This document shows, one piece after another, positions 14,501 through 26,700 of a DNA stretch of 64,000 nucleotides. Source of the stretch: Ichthyophonus hoferi. Taxonomy: Eukaryota; Opisthokonta; Ichthyosporea; Ichthyophonida; Ichthyophonidae. The stretch lies in assembly GCA_002751075.1 (NCBI GenBank), contig NAOQ01000180.1, positions 57,639 to 121,638 on the forward strand, in the 5' to 3' direction. The notes below the pieces were generated by a model. It was given only the letters and a program-made list of their open reading frames with translations. It made no database searches and was not told where the DNA came from. Every line of letters begins with the position of its first letter. The first letter of the stretch is position 1. The translations under genes and the position numbers were made by a program.

Positions 14501-15836
14501 TTAGTGCTGTTAGTGCGATACAGATATATATATGTAACGTAGTCTTTATTTATTTATTAGTTTATCTCACTCTATATGCATCAATATTTTATTATAATCT
14601 ATTCTTCAATGTTTTGCCTTACTCTCTCTCCATGCTGCTTTTTTTAAAATTTGAATATCTTCATTTTTTAAATTTAAAACACTCTAAATTTTAATTCTTT
14701 CATCTCTTTTCTTTTTGTTTTGGTCCCAATTCTATTCTATCATACTCTCTATCTATCACTCTTTTACACTTTATATTTTTTTCATTACTTTTTTTGGTCC
14801 TACTATTTTACCTTTATATATTTTAATTTTCCTTATATATAGTGTCGAGTCATAAATAAACATATTAACATAACATAACCTCACATCACATCACCTTTTA
14901 AAGTGTTAGGACAAATATAATAGAAAACTGTACTCTAGAAAACTATACCCTTAAAAAAAGAAGAAAAAAATCATTAGATAGATAAATCAACAGAAAAAAT
15001 AAATAAAATAAAAGAAGAGTACTATACTAGTGATCAAAATATTGAATGAGTTCTAGTAAACAAAAATTATGTGATAATTAATAATACCATGGTAGTAGCA
15101 ATCACCATTACAGCAATATATTCACGTATATAATGACTAAAGAATATATAAGGCTTACGTAGCACCACTACATATAAAGTATTCTACAACCGACAGGGTG
15201 CTGAATGTTGCTCTAAGTGAAACTGTAAAAACACCGTTGTATACTTGGGTATATACTTGCTTGATATAGATAGGGATATAATATAATAAAATTTAATATA
15301 GTGATAATCATATAAACCTGAATATATTGCCTAAATGCATTTAAATCTAAGAGATAATTAAATAATATAATGAAAAATTAAAAATAGAAAAAAAAGCCAT
15401 AATCCACACGATAAAGAGTATCAAGGATTGTTCAAAGGGTGGTTGGTTATAAGGTAGGAGCAGTAAGTACATCCTAACATATAAAAGTAGTAAACATGCC
15501 TTCCTCATCAGAATCAGAGTTAGACCTGAAGGATTCCGACCAGTCCGAGCTATCACACGAGGAGTTGACACTAAGAGTTGTTTTCACTTCATCCCCTACG
15601 TTATCATGTGGCATTGGTTGTTCTTCATTATTGTTCTGGAGTTCTGTCTTTGCGTGAATGAGCTGTGAATTAACATTTGTGCATTCCTCCGTGTTTTTTC
15701 TCCCTGACAACGGTGAGCAGGAACCCAGAACAAGAACATCAATCATCTCGGAGCCCTTCCCTATTGTATAATCTGTACTGTTACCCTCACAATCCATAGT
15801 ATCTATCTTTTCCTGCATGCTGTCCATTGGTGCCAT
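2501..15836 (-). CDS. RhoGEF: IQ motif, DH and PH domains, C-terminal coiled coil
   Basis: Predicted guanine-nucleotide exchange factor for a Rho-family GTPase. Exons in transcript order: 15496-15836, 14400-14478, 13278-13460, 12416-12498, 11884-11957, 11165-11310, 10774-10902, 10586-10636, 10228-10291, 9384-9460, 8797-8920, 8048-8124, 7703-7810, 7312-7404, 6888-7043, 6494-6655, 5850-5955, 5271-5399, 3390-3442, 3212-3307, 2501-2653. All phases close (827 residues). Residues 1-200 are acidic, Ser-rich and probably disordered. IQ motif 363-383 (AAITIQKYYRGHMAR) may bind calmodulin. DH domain about 385-582: VRELLDTEQSYVKLL (CR1), LLIAPVQRIPRYSMLLE (CR3), then the long INERRR helix. PH about 596-727, closing with the conserved Trp (ERAMWLDRVNRL). 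Coiled coil about 728-827. Exon 10586-10636 and the 3442 acceptor are tentative, and a gap at 13984-14370 could hide an exon. The orthologue is not recognised. Confidence 0.88.
2884..2994. repeat. 37-bp minisatellite, three perfect copies
   Basis: Three head-to-tail copies of a 37-bp unit (2884-2920, 2921-2957, 2958-2994) lie in the last-but-one part of the RhoGEF 3' intron. A looser TATAC-type array continues to about 3153. Confidence 0.9.
3605..3905. repeat. Degenerate AATACA/AATATA array
   Basis: Imperfect tandem array of AT-rich 5-10 bp units inside a RhoGEF intron. Reading frames through it translate to Tyr/Ile/Leu repeats on the other strand and are not coding. Confidence 0.8.
3978..4179 (+). 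CDS. Possible coding exon on the opposite strand, inside a RhoGEF intron (unknown)
   Basis: An unusually GC-rich island in an AT-rich intron of the minus-strand RhoGEF gene. Directly after a splice-acceptor-like ATACATACAG, the plus strand is open for 66 codons to a TAG at 4177-4179. The translation is not low-complexity (for example LDESKDWVVPSYPGGP, then CVDSPSNHYLLYTDYN and VLTIKEYQ at the end). It reads like the last exon of a protein gene, either nested, a pseudogene fragment, or reached from an upstream exon. The phase would be 0, compatible in principle with the donor at 1691. I do not recognise the family. The minus strand of the same island also has a short open stretch, so direction is only moderately certain. 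Confidence 0.35.
4916..5225. repeat. TAGTATGA-type array ending in (TATG)n
   Basis: Imperfect octamer/pentamer array of the ATAGTATG type. It runs into a clean tetranucleotide stretch at about 5166-5200 in a RhoGEF intron, immediately beside the exon at 5271. Confidence 0.85.
5553..5785. repeat. CA/TA-rich microsatellite
   Basis: Mixed ACAT and CACATA dinucleotide and tetranucleotide array in the RhoGEF intron between the two PH-domain exons at 5271 and 5850. Confidence 0.85.
9195..9386. repeat. (TAATAG)n array abutting a splice donor
   Basis: Hexanucleotide/trinucleotide array of TAATAG units with scattered variants. On the minus strand it begins immediately at the splice donor of the first DH-domain exon (9384-9460), so the repeat itself supplies the donor context GTATTA. 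Confidence 0.9.
9685..10125. repeat. (CAATA)n pentanucleotide satellite
   Basis: About 440 bp of imperfect AATACAATACAATATAATG units in the intron between the IQ exon and the first DH exon of the RhoGEF. Long frames through it on the minus strand give only Tyr/Ile/Leu/Cys repeats. Confidence 0.92.
12543..12745. repeat. (ATTATAG)n array
   Basis: Tandem 7-bp units ATTATAG with point variants, in a RhoGEF intron just before the exon at 12416-12498 (which lies downstream in transcript order). Confidence 0.88.
12940..13110. repeat. GTAGGATAGTAT-type array
   Basis: Imperfect roughly 12-bp tandem units (TGTAGGATAGTA) in the RhoGEF intron following exon 13278-13460. A second, looser TATAGTA array runs from about 13530 to 13720 on the other side of that exon. 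Confidence 0.8.
13984..14370. other. Assembly gap (387 N)
   Basis: Run of N flanked by poly(A) on both sides. It falls in the RhoGEF intron between exons 14400-14478 and 13278-13460. Both flanking exon ends are phase 0, so any exon hidden here must be a multiple of three. Confidence 0.99.
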
Positions 15837-16811
15837 CGTAATGGTTTACACAAGATCAACACTACTTCTTTTATTCTATCAAACTGAGAAAAAGTGGAGC
15901 TCGTTCTTTGCGTACTAATATTAAGCACTAGTACGTATTACTATTTGTTTTACTAATTTCTGGCCGTATATTTGTATTAAATGTATATTCAATGAAATTG
16001 CTAGAGAACGCTATGTCCTTAGGACGGTAACTTGTAACTATTGTAAAAACATATAAACGGCTCTATATTTTTTAAAGTTCCCAGAGTTTAAACAATAAGC
16101 ATATGTTCTAATTGTATTTAGTTTCTTTGTTCCTTGTACAATTATTATTATTGTTGGTAATAGTGGTTATAGTAGCAATATTAGTTAATATTGCATGATA
16201 CCACAACTATAAAACAAAAACAACACAATCTGCGATCGCTAGATGATTGGCTGAGTACTTCCATTAATGCATACCATTGCGGGCGAACAAACACTCCTAT
16301 TGGTTTATAAATATTTTATTTGGATCTAAAGATCAAGTGTTGCGACTTTTGAGCCAAATATAGCTGTTTACACCAATAGAAAGGTTTTTTTCAAAATAAC
16401 ACCATATTTGGATTCATGGTTTTATATATCTTTTGTGGCAAATTTTATGATAATTACAAACACAACTTTCTCTAGATTTCCGTAATATTTTAACTATATC
16501 TAGGTCTTAAATCTTAATATATTAAAAATTAAAAATAGATGAGAGAAACGAGAGTAACTGTGGTTAGAATCGACTCAGGGGTTAGATTACATAGGGTGGC
16601 GATTAAGGGCACAAGAAGCAGTTAGATCGAAATAAAGTTTTAAATGGCTACTGGTAATATATTTATAAAGGTCTACATATAAATTTGGTTAGTTTAGCTT
16701 TTCATTATACAAATTTCAAACATATATGTGACCAGTTAAGGGCAGTATTTTTTTTTTTGCATTTATCCTGTCTTTTTATTTGGTGGGATTTATCACTAGC
16801 AACTAATAGAT

Positions 16812-17054
16812 ATGCAGCCTATTACCATTAGTTGTCCTATTCTAGATAATACCATGGACAACGTAAATATATGGCTCACCAATGAAAACGCAGGGGGTGG
16901 ACGACTGTTGATAGGACTGGTATATAATACATAATAAGATACAGATATATAATTGGTGTTTAGATAGATCATGTGAACTTACGGCTAGCTGCGTGCCAAG
17001 CCCACCTTACAGTGGATGGATAAACTGATACAGCAGTCTTATCATGCGATTTAA
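16812..17054 (+). CDS. Possible two-exon mini-gene or 3' gene fragment, 49 aa (unknown)
   Basis: Exon 16812-16919 begins with ATG, encodes 36 residues including NVNIWLTNENAGGGRLLIGL, and ends at CTG|GTATAT. Exon 17013-17054 follows a CCACCTTACAG acceptor in the same phase 0, adds WMDKLIQQSYHAI and stops. AATAAA motifs follow at about 17090. The segment is clearly less AT-rich than its surroundings and is on the strand opposite to both neighbours. The reading frame might extend upstream through an acceptor before the ATG. I do not recognise it. It could be a tiny gene, a decayed gene, or chance. Confidence 0.3.
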
Positions 17055-17110
17055 TGATAGTGCATACTGAGAGCAAAGTAGATATTCAAAATAAAAATAA
17101 AAACAAAGAA

Positions 17111-17235
17111 ACTTTATTCAATCACTATAGACTGCAGAATTCCGTACGGCTGGTCTTGTCGCAGTCAGAAGCCTTTATTCTCGGAAGATATTGGATACCT
17201 CATACAGATTAATTAATAACCTAGCATTAATTAGC
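17111..17235. repeat. Dispersed repeat copy
   Basis: Contains the core TTTATTCAATCACT..CAGAA, also seen at about 41143, 48775 (reverse) and 57603, and a following stretch (17163-17230) similar to 51497-51564. Similarity was judged by eye only. Confidence 0.55.
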
Positions 17236-18291
17236 TACAACTGCAGTTATTTTGTACTATTTTGTCTATGTGACTATCTGAAAGACTTTATTACTCTTAA
17301 GATATAGTAAATCTTACATAGACTAACATTAATTACTTATAACTATAACCATCTTATACTCAATTGGAAACTGTACATACTGAGGTCTTAGAATACAGTG
17401 ATATTATTTATTGATATCAGCTGGAGAATAAATAATTAAATGTAACAATCCATATATATATATATATGTGTATATTGACTACAATTTATTTCTACAAAGA
17501 ACACGAGTTAGTTTATCTTAGGTTGCTTGATGTATATGACTGTAGCGTCATGATAAAATGTGGATAAGATATCATTATGCGCAGCGTTTAGGTGAGGATC
17601 ATAATACCATTAGTTATAATTTTCTAGTTTAACACATATCCAGTTTGTCCTGGCTGTTTGTTTTTGATTTTTTATTAATTTACCATGTCACTACTTATCT
17701 TTTCTATACTGACCTATCTGTGATAATAAATATTAATATACAATACAGTCTCGTTTCAACACTTTTAAGAGCGAAATCAATTATGAGATATTGATTATAA
17801 TGTGATGAAAAAAGGAGTGTAAGATAAAATTAAGGTTTGCTTTGTGTATAGCTTCTATAATATAGAAGATAATCATGAAAAGTGTACAATGAAGTAGAAA
17901 TAACATAAACACCTTAAAAGGAAAAAGAATAAACAATGTATGAAAAGAGAGTCGTTATAAGTGCATATGCCTGGTTATTTTGATATATATATTGCAAAAT
18001 AAACCATCATATGATTTGCATTAAGTTAAGGTTTTTTTTACATAGCTGAATATCAGAACTATCTCTTCCATATGTTTTCTTCAGGTCCACTGGGAAACGT
18101 CCATCCAAGTTAACCTAAATTTGAAATAAGCAATTTACTTTATTTAAATGATACATTCTGGCTATATAACATGGGTATCCATCACAGTAGGCCTCTTTCT
18201 TCCTTTTAAACCTTTGATAGTACAGCGACCGTTTAAATACACTACGAAGCTTCACCTAAACTAATAATCACAAACTATATAAATCCAACCT

Positions 18292-21200
18292 TTACATCAT
18301 GGAGTTAGCAACTGCTTTTTTCCCGCTCACACCCCTGCTATTACGGTAGCGAACAATACCAATTACACCGAGAATTAAACCTATTATGCCCGCAATAGCG
18401 CCCACGCCAATTGATATTTTATCAGTGTTGGTCCTTTTCCCGTGTTGCTTTAAGTTGGTGACCGGATCTGACTGGGAGTTAGGCCTGGTAGAGGAGGTCT
18501 GGTCGACAACTGTGGGAAGAAAAGAAATGGGAGAGGGGAATAAAGGGTAAATAAAGGTGGAATAGAGATGGAAAATAGTGGTGGTTATGGTAATAGACAT
18601 ATTTATTGTGCATGCAACTACACATAGATTGACACCCTTTTTTCTCTATTAATATTTCTACTAATATATTACAAGTTTATATCTTGCCAATTGTGTGGGA
18701 AGGCGTGCTAGATTGGTAATTATATGGAATAATTATAATAAAAAATATATGAAAAGAATACAGAAAAGGGCATTTAAAAGGCAAAATACCAAGAATAATT
18801 GAAAAGAAAACAAAGAGAAGTGTAAAAAACAGTAAGAGAAAAAATAAGCACAAAATTAAAGGAAAGGAAATAAAAGTGTATGTATGTATATCTTCTTGCA
18901 GTGGAAGATGGTAGTTTAGAAAAAAAGAATACTTAAATACAGACACAGGATAGAAGAAAGTCACTATTAAATACCATGTGTTGTGCTTGGTAAAGATGCA
19001 GTTTTAGTATTAGAGTCTGTAGAGGCTTCAGAACCCTTGAGAGGAATAATCTATGGAGAGGTAAACATGTATCAATAATACGATGATAATAACAACAAAA
19101 AATAAAAATTGCAGTACATTAGTGTTGAACTAATATAGTTATAAAACTACGTTTACGCCATTTTATCAATACATTTATAGGTCACTTTGACATTATAAAA
19201 TATAGCTGTAATAAAAAGAAAAATATACCTGTGGAGTAAGAAATACTGTGTGTTAAGGCGAAAAAAAAAATCTAATAATTGGCAAAAGAAAGAAAAGGGT
19301 ATAGAGAGGTAGCTGCACTACAGATATGGACATTATATATATATATAGAAAGAGAGTGCAAAGGAAAACATTTAAAAGAAATAAAATATAAGTAGAGACA
19401 GGAAAGGGAGAACAATGTACAAGGCGAATATTGGATAGTCTGATATAAACAAAGGAAACAAAAGCAAGAGATTGAGCAAAACATGAACGGGAAAAAAAGA
19501 GGGAAAAATAGCGCATGTTGGTAGAAATAAGAAAGCAGTAGCTTATGAAGGAGTAAATTCTAAAAGTACCAATATATATCTGTATAAAAGAAAGGGGAGA
19601 AGGATGCATTTAAAAAGAAAACAGTAACATATAGACAGATATACAGACCACTTCTTCAAGTGAATTCATTGCAATGGTGTATGAGATGTCTTTTCCGTAC
19701 ACTTCGGGTGTAGTGACATTACTTTCTGATTGGAGGTTAGCATTGAACGCCAGTAAGGATGATACTGAAATAATGGGTTTGCATATGCCATCTGTCCTCA
19801 CTTTTAGGTGTGTCTGTATAATGAAGTCAGTATTAGTCTTCTTTTTCATTGGGGAAACAAGAATACGTAAGTGATATGTGTTAATAAAATACTAGTAGGG
19901 TCTATGAAAATGCAGAGATATTGTTGAAACCTTAATAAATGTATATATACATATATATGTAGCTTTGGTATGTGGGTAGATAAGAGAGTTGCTCCAATAT
20001 ATATATATATATATCCCAATAATAGTAACAATTATATAGAAGTACTCATACATATAGATGTAGATATATATTAAACAAATACTTATATGCATACATAAAA
20101 ACAAAAATACATATATACATATATTTATATTATAATACGTACATACATACATGTATATACGTATGAAAGACAATAAAAAAAGGGAGAAGCAAGAATAGAT
20201 AAAAGGCATTAATAGAAAAAAAAGAAGCAACGATACTGGGTTGCCATTGGAGTCCTTGACTAAATAGGCCTGTATACCACAGTTGTCACGTTGCATACGA
20301 TCACGGTAGTATTGACCAATAAACTGCAATATTCATAGACCATAGGAAATAATAAAATTACGTTTATTGTTTGTTCACTGTAGACTGATTTGCTTATGTT
20401 TATTTCATGGTATTAGGTTTTGTATCCATATTATTGCTTTTAAAAATATGTTTTATTAAAATAAAGTAAAAATGGTTAAGATATACATTAGGAAAGATCT
20501 GATAAAAATATATAAGAAGAAAAACCAGGTCAAAAATATGAATATATGTAAAAGAAATAATTAAATGTGAGAACACAGATTTACCATTACAAGAAATATT
20601 TTACGTGTATAAAAATAGACAATTGAGAAGGAAAAGGATAAAAAAAAACACAAGATAGAGAGATAAAGGTGTGACGTAAGCATAGTAAAGCATTATCTAA
20701 TTACCATCACACTGTTGCATTCAGTAAAGGTACATAGATAGATATTGCTTATGTAGATATAATTGTAGGTGTATGAATAATTATATATATATATATATAT
20801 ATATATCTAATTTAGATTTTATTTACTATATCTTATATAATATAGTAAATATATTATACTAATATTAACATTAACATATATTTAGGTACAGATTGGTAAG
20901 GCAATGAAAATAAAGGCGTGTAAGTGCTTACAGTAAACGCTAAACAACATATGGTTAGTTACACCGAGTATAAATCACAATAAAATATAAAATAATACAA
21001 CGCTATTGAGAGATTTATTGGATATTACAATTATGATATTCGTATTCGTAATGAAAACGTATATTATATGCTATCTAATGATATATTTTGAGTATGCTTT
21101 TAGATAATATAATTAATTGATGAAATAATACCTAAAGAAAAATAAAGCAGTTTGACTGTTGTAATTCCGACAATCATATTTAAAAATAAATAAACTAATA

Positions 21201-23712
21201 CAACATATTGTAGCTAGTTAATGATGGCTATTAATACTAGTTGCTTTTGTTTTAACTCTAATAAATATGAAGGGAAATACAAGAGAAACGTAAAAAGGTG
21301 AAATGTGTCGGTCTTTCTGTCTTGATAAAGCAAAAAGCATCAATACTTTGCCATTTTATCGATGAACTGACATCATATAATATACTATAATAGAATAAAA
21401 TAAAAATAACCCAAACAGAACATATTAAAATAAATCAAAAACAATAAAAATAAAAATAAATAAATAAAACAAAACAAAACAACATAAATTGTAATAAAAT
21501 ATAAAATAACATCAAATGAAGTACAACCATAGCAAAAATTAATAGCTATATTTAGGATTTCCGTTATAATTTATGTAGTTGAGCACATTGGTTAATAGTG
21601 ATATTTAAAGTTTGATTTCATTAGATCTGGAGTTGGTAGCACAACTACTTCACTCTTCAGATACATTTGCCTTATTTAGACTGCCACACAATAATATAAA
21701 TTATCCCACATTAAATCTTTCAAACTTATTACTGGCATTACCAAACTAATTATACTGTTCTACATAATATTCACTGTAATGGTTGTTGAATATTGCTACA
21801 TTGACAACATAGGAAAAACGGTTATGGTCAGAATTAATTATTTCAAGGAAAGTTATTAGTAATTTTAATTGATTGATTTTTTAATAATTAAAGTGCTACC
21901 TAATCTATATATAGCTTGCGATATTTACATAGTCGATCCATTTTTTATCTGTGACAAGATCTGCACCTTTAATTCCGTAGCAATAGCCAAATAAAAACTA
22001 TTTTCTTTATTTTGATTTTTGGCCTGCAATTAACAGTTACAACTCAAAAATGGGTAAGATAGTAACTACGACACTGTAGGATAATAACTACAGTTATATT
22101 GTATAGCAAATAAACCAAGCACAACTGTAAGCTGCAAAGTCAACCCATTAATAGAAAAATGAATGTGAGGAAAGCATATATTATTTTACTTACTTCCATT
22201 GTAGGGGAAATGATTGGAAGCCTGGAGATATAGTTCCTCAATTCATTAATTGTTGCCTCAGCCCATATACTTAGTAGTGAAGCCGTGTGACCTTTATAGG
22301 TAAATGTTTTCATATTGGCCTGATGAAACATAAACGGGTCGGGCCGGTAGATCATTAACCGTTGAGAGCTGGCTCGTGATTCACGAAGAATCACTTTTGC
22401 AAATGTATATGATTGGTCATTGCAGGGTGACCCCTCACCCCAGTCGCAGGCCTTAGAAAAGGGAAAAAAATTGTAAGAGAGAGATTAGAGGTAGAAATAG
22501 CAATAGAGTTTGTGTAGTAGTAAAAATAAGTAGAATAGTTATAGAAGTAGAGCATTTCACGTGTTGTTTTTTATGCTATGTATGAATTATGCGGCTATTA
22601 GTTGGAAAGGGAGATAATGTAGAATTGAGAGTAAGATAAATAAGTGAGAGTGAAAATATAAAGCAGTGTTTAATCATATAAGAGGATGACGAGAGAGAAA
22701 TCAGAAGAATAGTCAATAAGATAAATTTGCTGAAGTTACAAATAGGACCAAGATGTGAATTAAAATAATAAACAAGAATAGCAGTTTAAGTTAGTAGAAA
22801 TTATTGTGAATGTGACCGAAAAAAATAAATTAGTGTAAATTAGTGTAAATCAATACAAATTAGTGGGAATGAATACAAGCTAGTATTAATTGGTATTTCA
22901 TTCATATATATTGGTGTAAAATAGAACAAATTAGTATCAATTCACATAAATTAATCTATAATATATTCTCATACTAACATATATTATGTTATATTATGTA
23001 ATATTGTGTTTTATAATATTAACCGTATTCTATAAACTAATGTAATTTTGGTTTAAATTAGTATGCATAGGTTATAATAAGTGTAAATTGGTATCAATCA
23101 ATACAAATTAGTATAAAATAGGGTACTTGAGTACAAATTATAGAGTAAATTGGTATAAATTGATGGAAATTTATATACGTTAATGTGAACTAGTGTGAAT
23201 TGGTCTAAATTAATATAACTTACAGTACAGATTATTTGCAAATTAATGTAAATTAACATAAAGGGATATATTTGCATAAAGGTCCTATGATAGAAGAAAA
23301 AGACAAAAACACATTTGTGTTGGAGCAAGAAAAAAAATAATCCAACTTATTAGCTAGCGACAGTTAACTCATCTATATGTATACCAAATACGGGTGGAAT
23401 AGACTAATTAAACCAATCAGTAGGGAAAGGAAAGATAAAAAGTAATGGATTATATGTTTAAGTTTCATTTGTGTGTATGTGTATGTGTATGTGTGTTTTA
23501 ATAATGGAGGAACAGATTGACTTACTTCAATTGTAGTATACATTTTCATAAAAGACTCAATACTATGTACGTTATAGAACACATTTGTAGCATGACGAGG
23601 AATAATCAGTATCCCTATTGGTAGATATTATATATATATATATATATTATTGGATTAGAATTTGGTAAAGGGAAGAGATAATTGTGTGTTATTGGAGTGG
23701 TATGTATTATAC

Positions 23713-23743
<31 letters not shown>

Positions 23744-26700
23744 ACTATCCTTTTATGTCTACAACAAAATTTCTTGTAAAACAAGTAGCATTTATGATAA
23801 TTGGTAGTGAGTGTGTGCGCCCTACAATAGTTTATTAATAGGAAATAGTAATATATCTGTATAATAGCACTGATATCCATCCTGTCTTAGTGAATAATGT
23901 TTAAAGGCTTAGTATATGTTTTATAGGTGCATGAGTGTAAATAGTAATATTTATACAAAGTTGATAATTTTTTTAAAAAAGTATTTAAACATTTGTTTAG
24001 ATAATTGTTGTCGAGTAAATGACAAGATAAGGTAGGATGTAAATTAGAATGATTTGATGATATATGTTTATGAAAAAGTGGAAATAACTTAGATGTTGAA
24101 CCAGGGATAGACACTAAAGAACCACTAGAATGAAAGAAGAGACAGTACGCGGATAAATATATAAAAGTAGATAGAGATAGAGGTAGATGGAAAAGAGATA
24201 ATAGGGATAGGGATAAAAATATAATTAAAATAGAAGTAAAAAGAAATAGTACAAATAAATACAAGGAGAGATAAGGAATAGAGATGAAGAGAAATAATCA
24301 AAAAAGAGATAGAGATAGCGGTATTGATATATAATATTGAAATCACTGGAGAGGTATTCTGATTGTAAAGGAAAACCTGACTGATGAATGTACAAAGAAT
24401 AAACCAGGCTTCGGATGGGAGCTTACCTCGGATAGTACCATCAGAACCTGGACTACAGCCAATGCCATAGGCGGTAGGGCACATCCATATACCATGATAG
24501 GGATTGACTCTAGATACTAGCTCCTTGCGCGAATTATCGCCTATGAACAATATGGAATGAGGTAGTTGATAGAATATTATTATGTATTTAACAGAATGGG
24601 GAGACAGGAGAGGGGAGGAAGCAATGAGGAGAAATAGAAATAGAAATAAAAACAAAAATAGAAAGAAAGAAATTTCTAAGAATAAAAATTGTGTGTTTTG
24701 TGTGTATTAGAAAGAGAGGACCAATAAAAAATCTAGAATAACGGGATATATACAGAAATTGCATGATATGTATTGAGTAAGAAAGTGGAATTGTTTTGTA
24801 AAGTAGTAGGTTGAGTAAATAAAAATGTAAACAATATATTCAAGTATCACATGGCATATGCATTTAAAAAAGATGTATAGGCGATTTTAACAATAACATA
24901 CTATTGTGTATGTATATGTATGATTACCACTTGCACCAAGGATGCATAGAATAAAATATATACTAAGGATACTAAGGCCCCCTTTTTGGCGAGTATAAAT
25001 ATCAAAGGCCAATCATTCAACTGTGTTAAACTATGTTAAACCTACCTGTAACTGTATGTATCCCTTGACTGAAAAGAGCTTTAACAGTTCCGTAGTTTCC
25101 AGGGACGGGCTGTAGAGGGGAATGATTTTATTAAATAGTGTTTGGTGAATAACCGTGATAATATAGTCTATATGTAATTCCTATTTAATGTGATGAAAGT
25201 GTCTAGGCAAGTAAGGTATGTTATTACCAATAGCATAACATTGAATACAGAATTGGATTACAGCGGGAAATGGAGTTAATTATTGGTGGGTAAATATAAA
25301 CGTATTACATGGTTGGTGTATTTGTTATCATCCAATTATTTGCATAGGAGAGAAGGCCAGGGAATATATGTGAGTGTACCAATGACAACAAACCAAATAA
25401 ATAAAGTACACAATCGGTTGGGTAACCGCACAAATGTAGTAAAGTATTGGTTTAATTATATAATTTATTTGGTGTTGGTAATCCCTGAGTAACATCTAGA
25501 ACCAATGCAAATCATGATAGAATAAAAATAAAATAAATTATCCATAAGGATCTTGAGTATAACCTTATTAAAGAAAGCTTAAGTTCTATGACTCTTTAGG
25601 TAAATAGTTTTGCATTTTTTATTTAATTTAAAAGTGATATTTGCTTTTAGTTTAAGTTAATGATGGGTGCGATAAAATAAGTAATAATCTTAACCAGCCA
25701 GGACTCTCAACGTGCAAATACAGATTTCAAAGGTATAGATGATATAGATAGTTAAAGTTATACTTTGAATGTTTGTCTAGGTAGCATGTATAGAGCAGAA
25801 GCCTTAAAACTAGTGAATCTATAATTGTTAAAGATAGAGAATACAGAAAAAAAATTTAATAAACAAAAAAACAAAAAACAAAAGTGAAACAAATAAGAGG
25901 AACAACCAATAAAATAATAAAAATATTTTCTGGTTAAAAGGTATAACCAATAAGCCAAAGAATAAGTCTATCGTTACCTTAGGTCTAAATTTGGGTTTAG
26001 GAGTGACATCACCAGGCCATATTCCTAATAGAATAGACATTGTAAATGGGTATATGGGGCGGATTAATAGAGGGATCAAGAGAGTGTTTCCTTTATTGGA
26101 GGTTATTATTATCTTTCTATGCTACCATTTTAATACTTTTATTTAGTAACTGGTAAAGTTAAGATAGTATAAATGAAAAGAATAAAATTATTATTGCCTA
26201 CTGTATTATTATGTTATGTAATAACATTGATTTGTGTGTAAGAAGCACGGTAGAAATATATTAGAATATATATATATATATATGTATATGTATATGTATA
26301 TATCTGTCAATCAATATATGTGTATATTTATGCTTAATACTTTATAGCGTATACTTAAACGTCCGAAATACCGTGGGATATACCTCCACAAACAGTATAT
26401 CTTATGAATCTTCTTCAATTAGACAATATTATGTAATGCATTTGATCTAATTATGCTAAAAAACATAAAAAATGGATAATATACCAAGCAAAAATATAAA
26501 AACATACCCGAAATCTGTGGTGTCACTAAGCAGGAAGGAGAATAATGGTATTTATATCCTACAGAGTCATTATAATAGAGTGTTCCTGGCCTAATAGTTT
26601 TATAGTCAAAGAATTTAATGGACGATCTAAATTGGCTAGGGTCAACCCCTTCACCCAATGCTACCCGCACGTTAAACTTTATCTCTTCCTCTACCCGTAA

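Larger units (their letters stand above)
15837..18291. other. Intergenic between the RhoGEF and CE18-like genes
   Basis: AT-rich spacer of about 2.45 kb upstream of the RhoGEF and downstream of the CE18-like gene. It contains the possible mini-gene at 16812-17054 and, from about 17110, copies of a dispersed repeat. Nothing else coding was seen. Confidence 0.6.
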
